Shown: in pieces, positions 63,644 through 64,000 of the stretch
Layout: the number at the start of each line of letters is the position of its first letter
How positions within the stretch are numbered: position 1 is the first letter of the stretch
Origin: Runella zeae DSM 19591
GTDB taxonomy: Bacteria > Bacteroidota > Bacteroidia > Cytophagales > Spirosomataceae
Direction of reading: 5' to 3'
Length of the DNA: 64,000 nt
Assembly: GCF_000423565.1 (NCBI RefSeq)
Contig: NZ_KE384037.1
Span: 400,951-464,950, forward strand
The notes under the pieces: generated by a model
What the model saw: the letters and a program-made list of their open reading frames with translations, nothing else
What the model was told of the DNA's origin: nothing
Databases searched by the model: none
Made by a program: the position numbers and the translations under genes

Positions 63644-64000
63644 GTGAAATTTTCAAAAACCTTCCTTTTCATTTTGGCTTTTGTAAGTCAGCAGTCCATC
63701 GCCCAAAACACCGCCAAACCTTGGACGTATTGGTGGTGGATGGGCAGTACCGTCACCGAAAGCGATATTACGTGGCAGCTCGAAAATTTTGCCAAAGCAG
63801 GGCTGGGTGGCGTACATATCATTCCTATTTATGGGGTCAAAGGACTCGAACAGCAGGCAATTCCTTTCCTGAGCCCGCGTTGGATGCAAGTACTCACGCA
63901 TACCATCCGCGAAGGCAAACGCCTTGGATTGGGGGTAGATATGACCACGGGTACGGGATGGCCCTTTGGCGGCCCCAACGTAACACCTGACTTGGCGGCT
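63644..64000 (+). CDS. N-terminal part of a secreted GH106-like glycoside hydrolase
   Basis: Frame open from a GTG at 63644 to the end of the window (119 codons, 3' end missing). A signal peptide (MKFSKTFLFILAFVSQQSIA) is followed by PWTYWWWMGSTVTESDITWQ and LENFAKAGLGGVHIIPIYGV, which match the start of GH106 alpha-L-rhamnosidase-type catalytic domains. Start codon chosen because it places the signal peptide correctly. Substrate likely a rhamnose-containing polysaccharide, by family only. Confidence 0.8.
   Translation, partial: MKFSKTFLFILAFVSQQSIAQNTAKPWTYWWWMGSTVTESDITWQLENFAKAGLGGVHIIPIYGVKGLEQQAIPFLSPRWMQVLTHTIREGKRLGLGVDMTTGTGWPFGGPNVTPDLAA

Overview
The window reads as chromosome of a Bacteroidota bacterium, most likely a Cytophagales/Spirosomataceae-type environmental species. 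The evidence is a large secreted protein ending in a gliding-motility/type IX secretion C-terminal domain, a permease fused to an M1 aminopeptidase, many Bacteroidota-style lipoproteins and secreted peptidases, and promoters of the Bacteroidota type (TTTG, about 20 bp, TAnnTTTG) at several genes. No tRNA, rRNA, CRISPR array, insertion sequence or replication origin was seen.

Layout. 1-15 kb: end of an unidentified gene, a secreted M20 peptidase, a GtrA-like membrane protein, a BlaI/M56 antirepressor-repressor pair with three operator palindromes, proA, a broken xisH with an intact xisI, an M14 carboxypeptidase, a phosphoesterase, panC, a GntP permease, a sulfite-dehydrogenase-like pair and a LysR regulator. 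15-31 kb: MoxR ATPase, S9 peptidase, proC, the 1222-residue type IX secreted protein, a zinc peptidase, an rfaE2/flippase/panD cluster, an RNA methyltransferase, murB, an ECF sigma factor, an epimerase and prmA. 31-40 kb: a 971-residue FAD/FeS oxidoreductase, an orphan response regulator, an 845-bp gene-free stretch with hairpins, a serine hydrolase, a YdjC-like deacetylase and an ABC ATPase.

40-49 kb is the most unusual part. The ABC ATPase and its permease/M1 peptidase partner are separated by about 1 kb of repeats built from one short core around a small GIY-YIG nuclease gene. This is followed by an AT-rich defence-type gene (nuclease domain plus STAND-like NTPase) cut by a single in-frame TAA, and a convergent XRE/ImmA-IrrE regulator whose promoter carries an 11-bp inverted repeat.

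49-60.7 kb is again mostly housekeeping: M3 peptidase, orphan OmpR-type regulator, MBL hydrolase, YceI, hisF, a GNAT enzyme, a CAP protein, gltX, a PHP phosphatase, a lipoprotein, a membrane protein/HTH pair with an operator inside its promoter, and ferritin. 60.7-63.6 kb is AT-rich accessory sequence with hairpins, REP-like repeats, an unidentified protein and two tandem paralogous lipoproteins. The window ends inside a GH106-like glycoside hydrolase.

Functional threads: proline synthesis (proA, proC; no proB here), pantothenate (panC, panD, far apart), envelope biogenesis (murB, rfaE2, GtrA, flippase), extracellular proteolysis (M20, M14, S9, M3, M56, M1), and a small set of mobile or defence-related genes (xisHI, GIY-YIG with repeats, nuclease-STAND NTPase, XRE/ImmA-IrrE).
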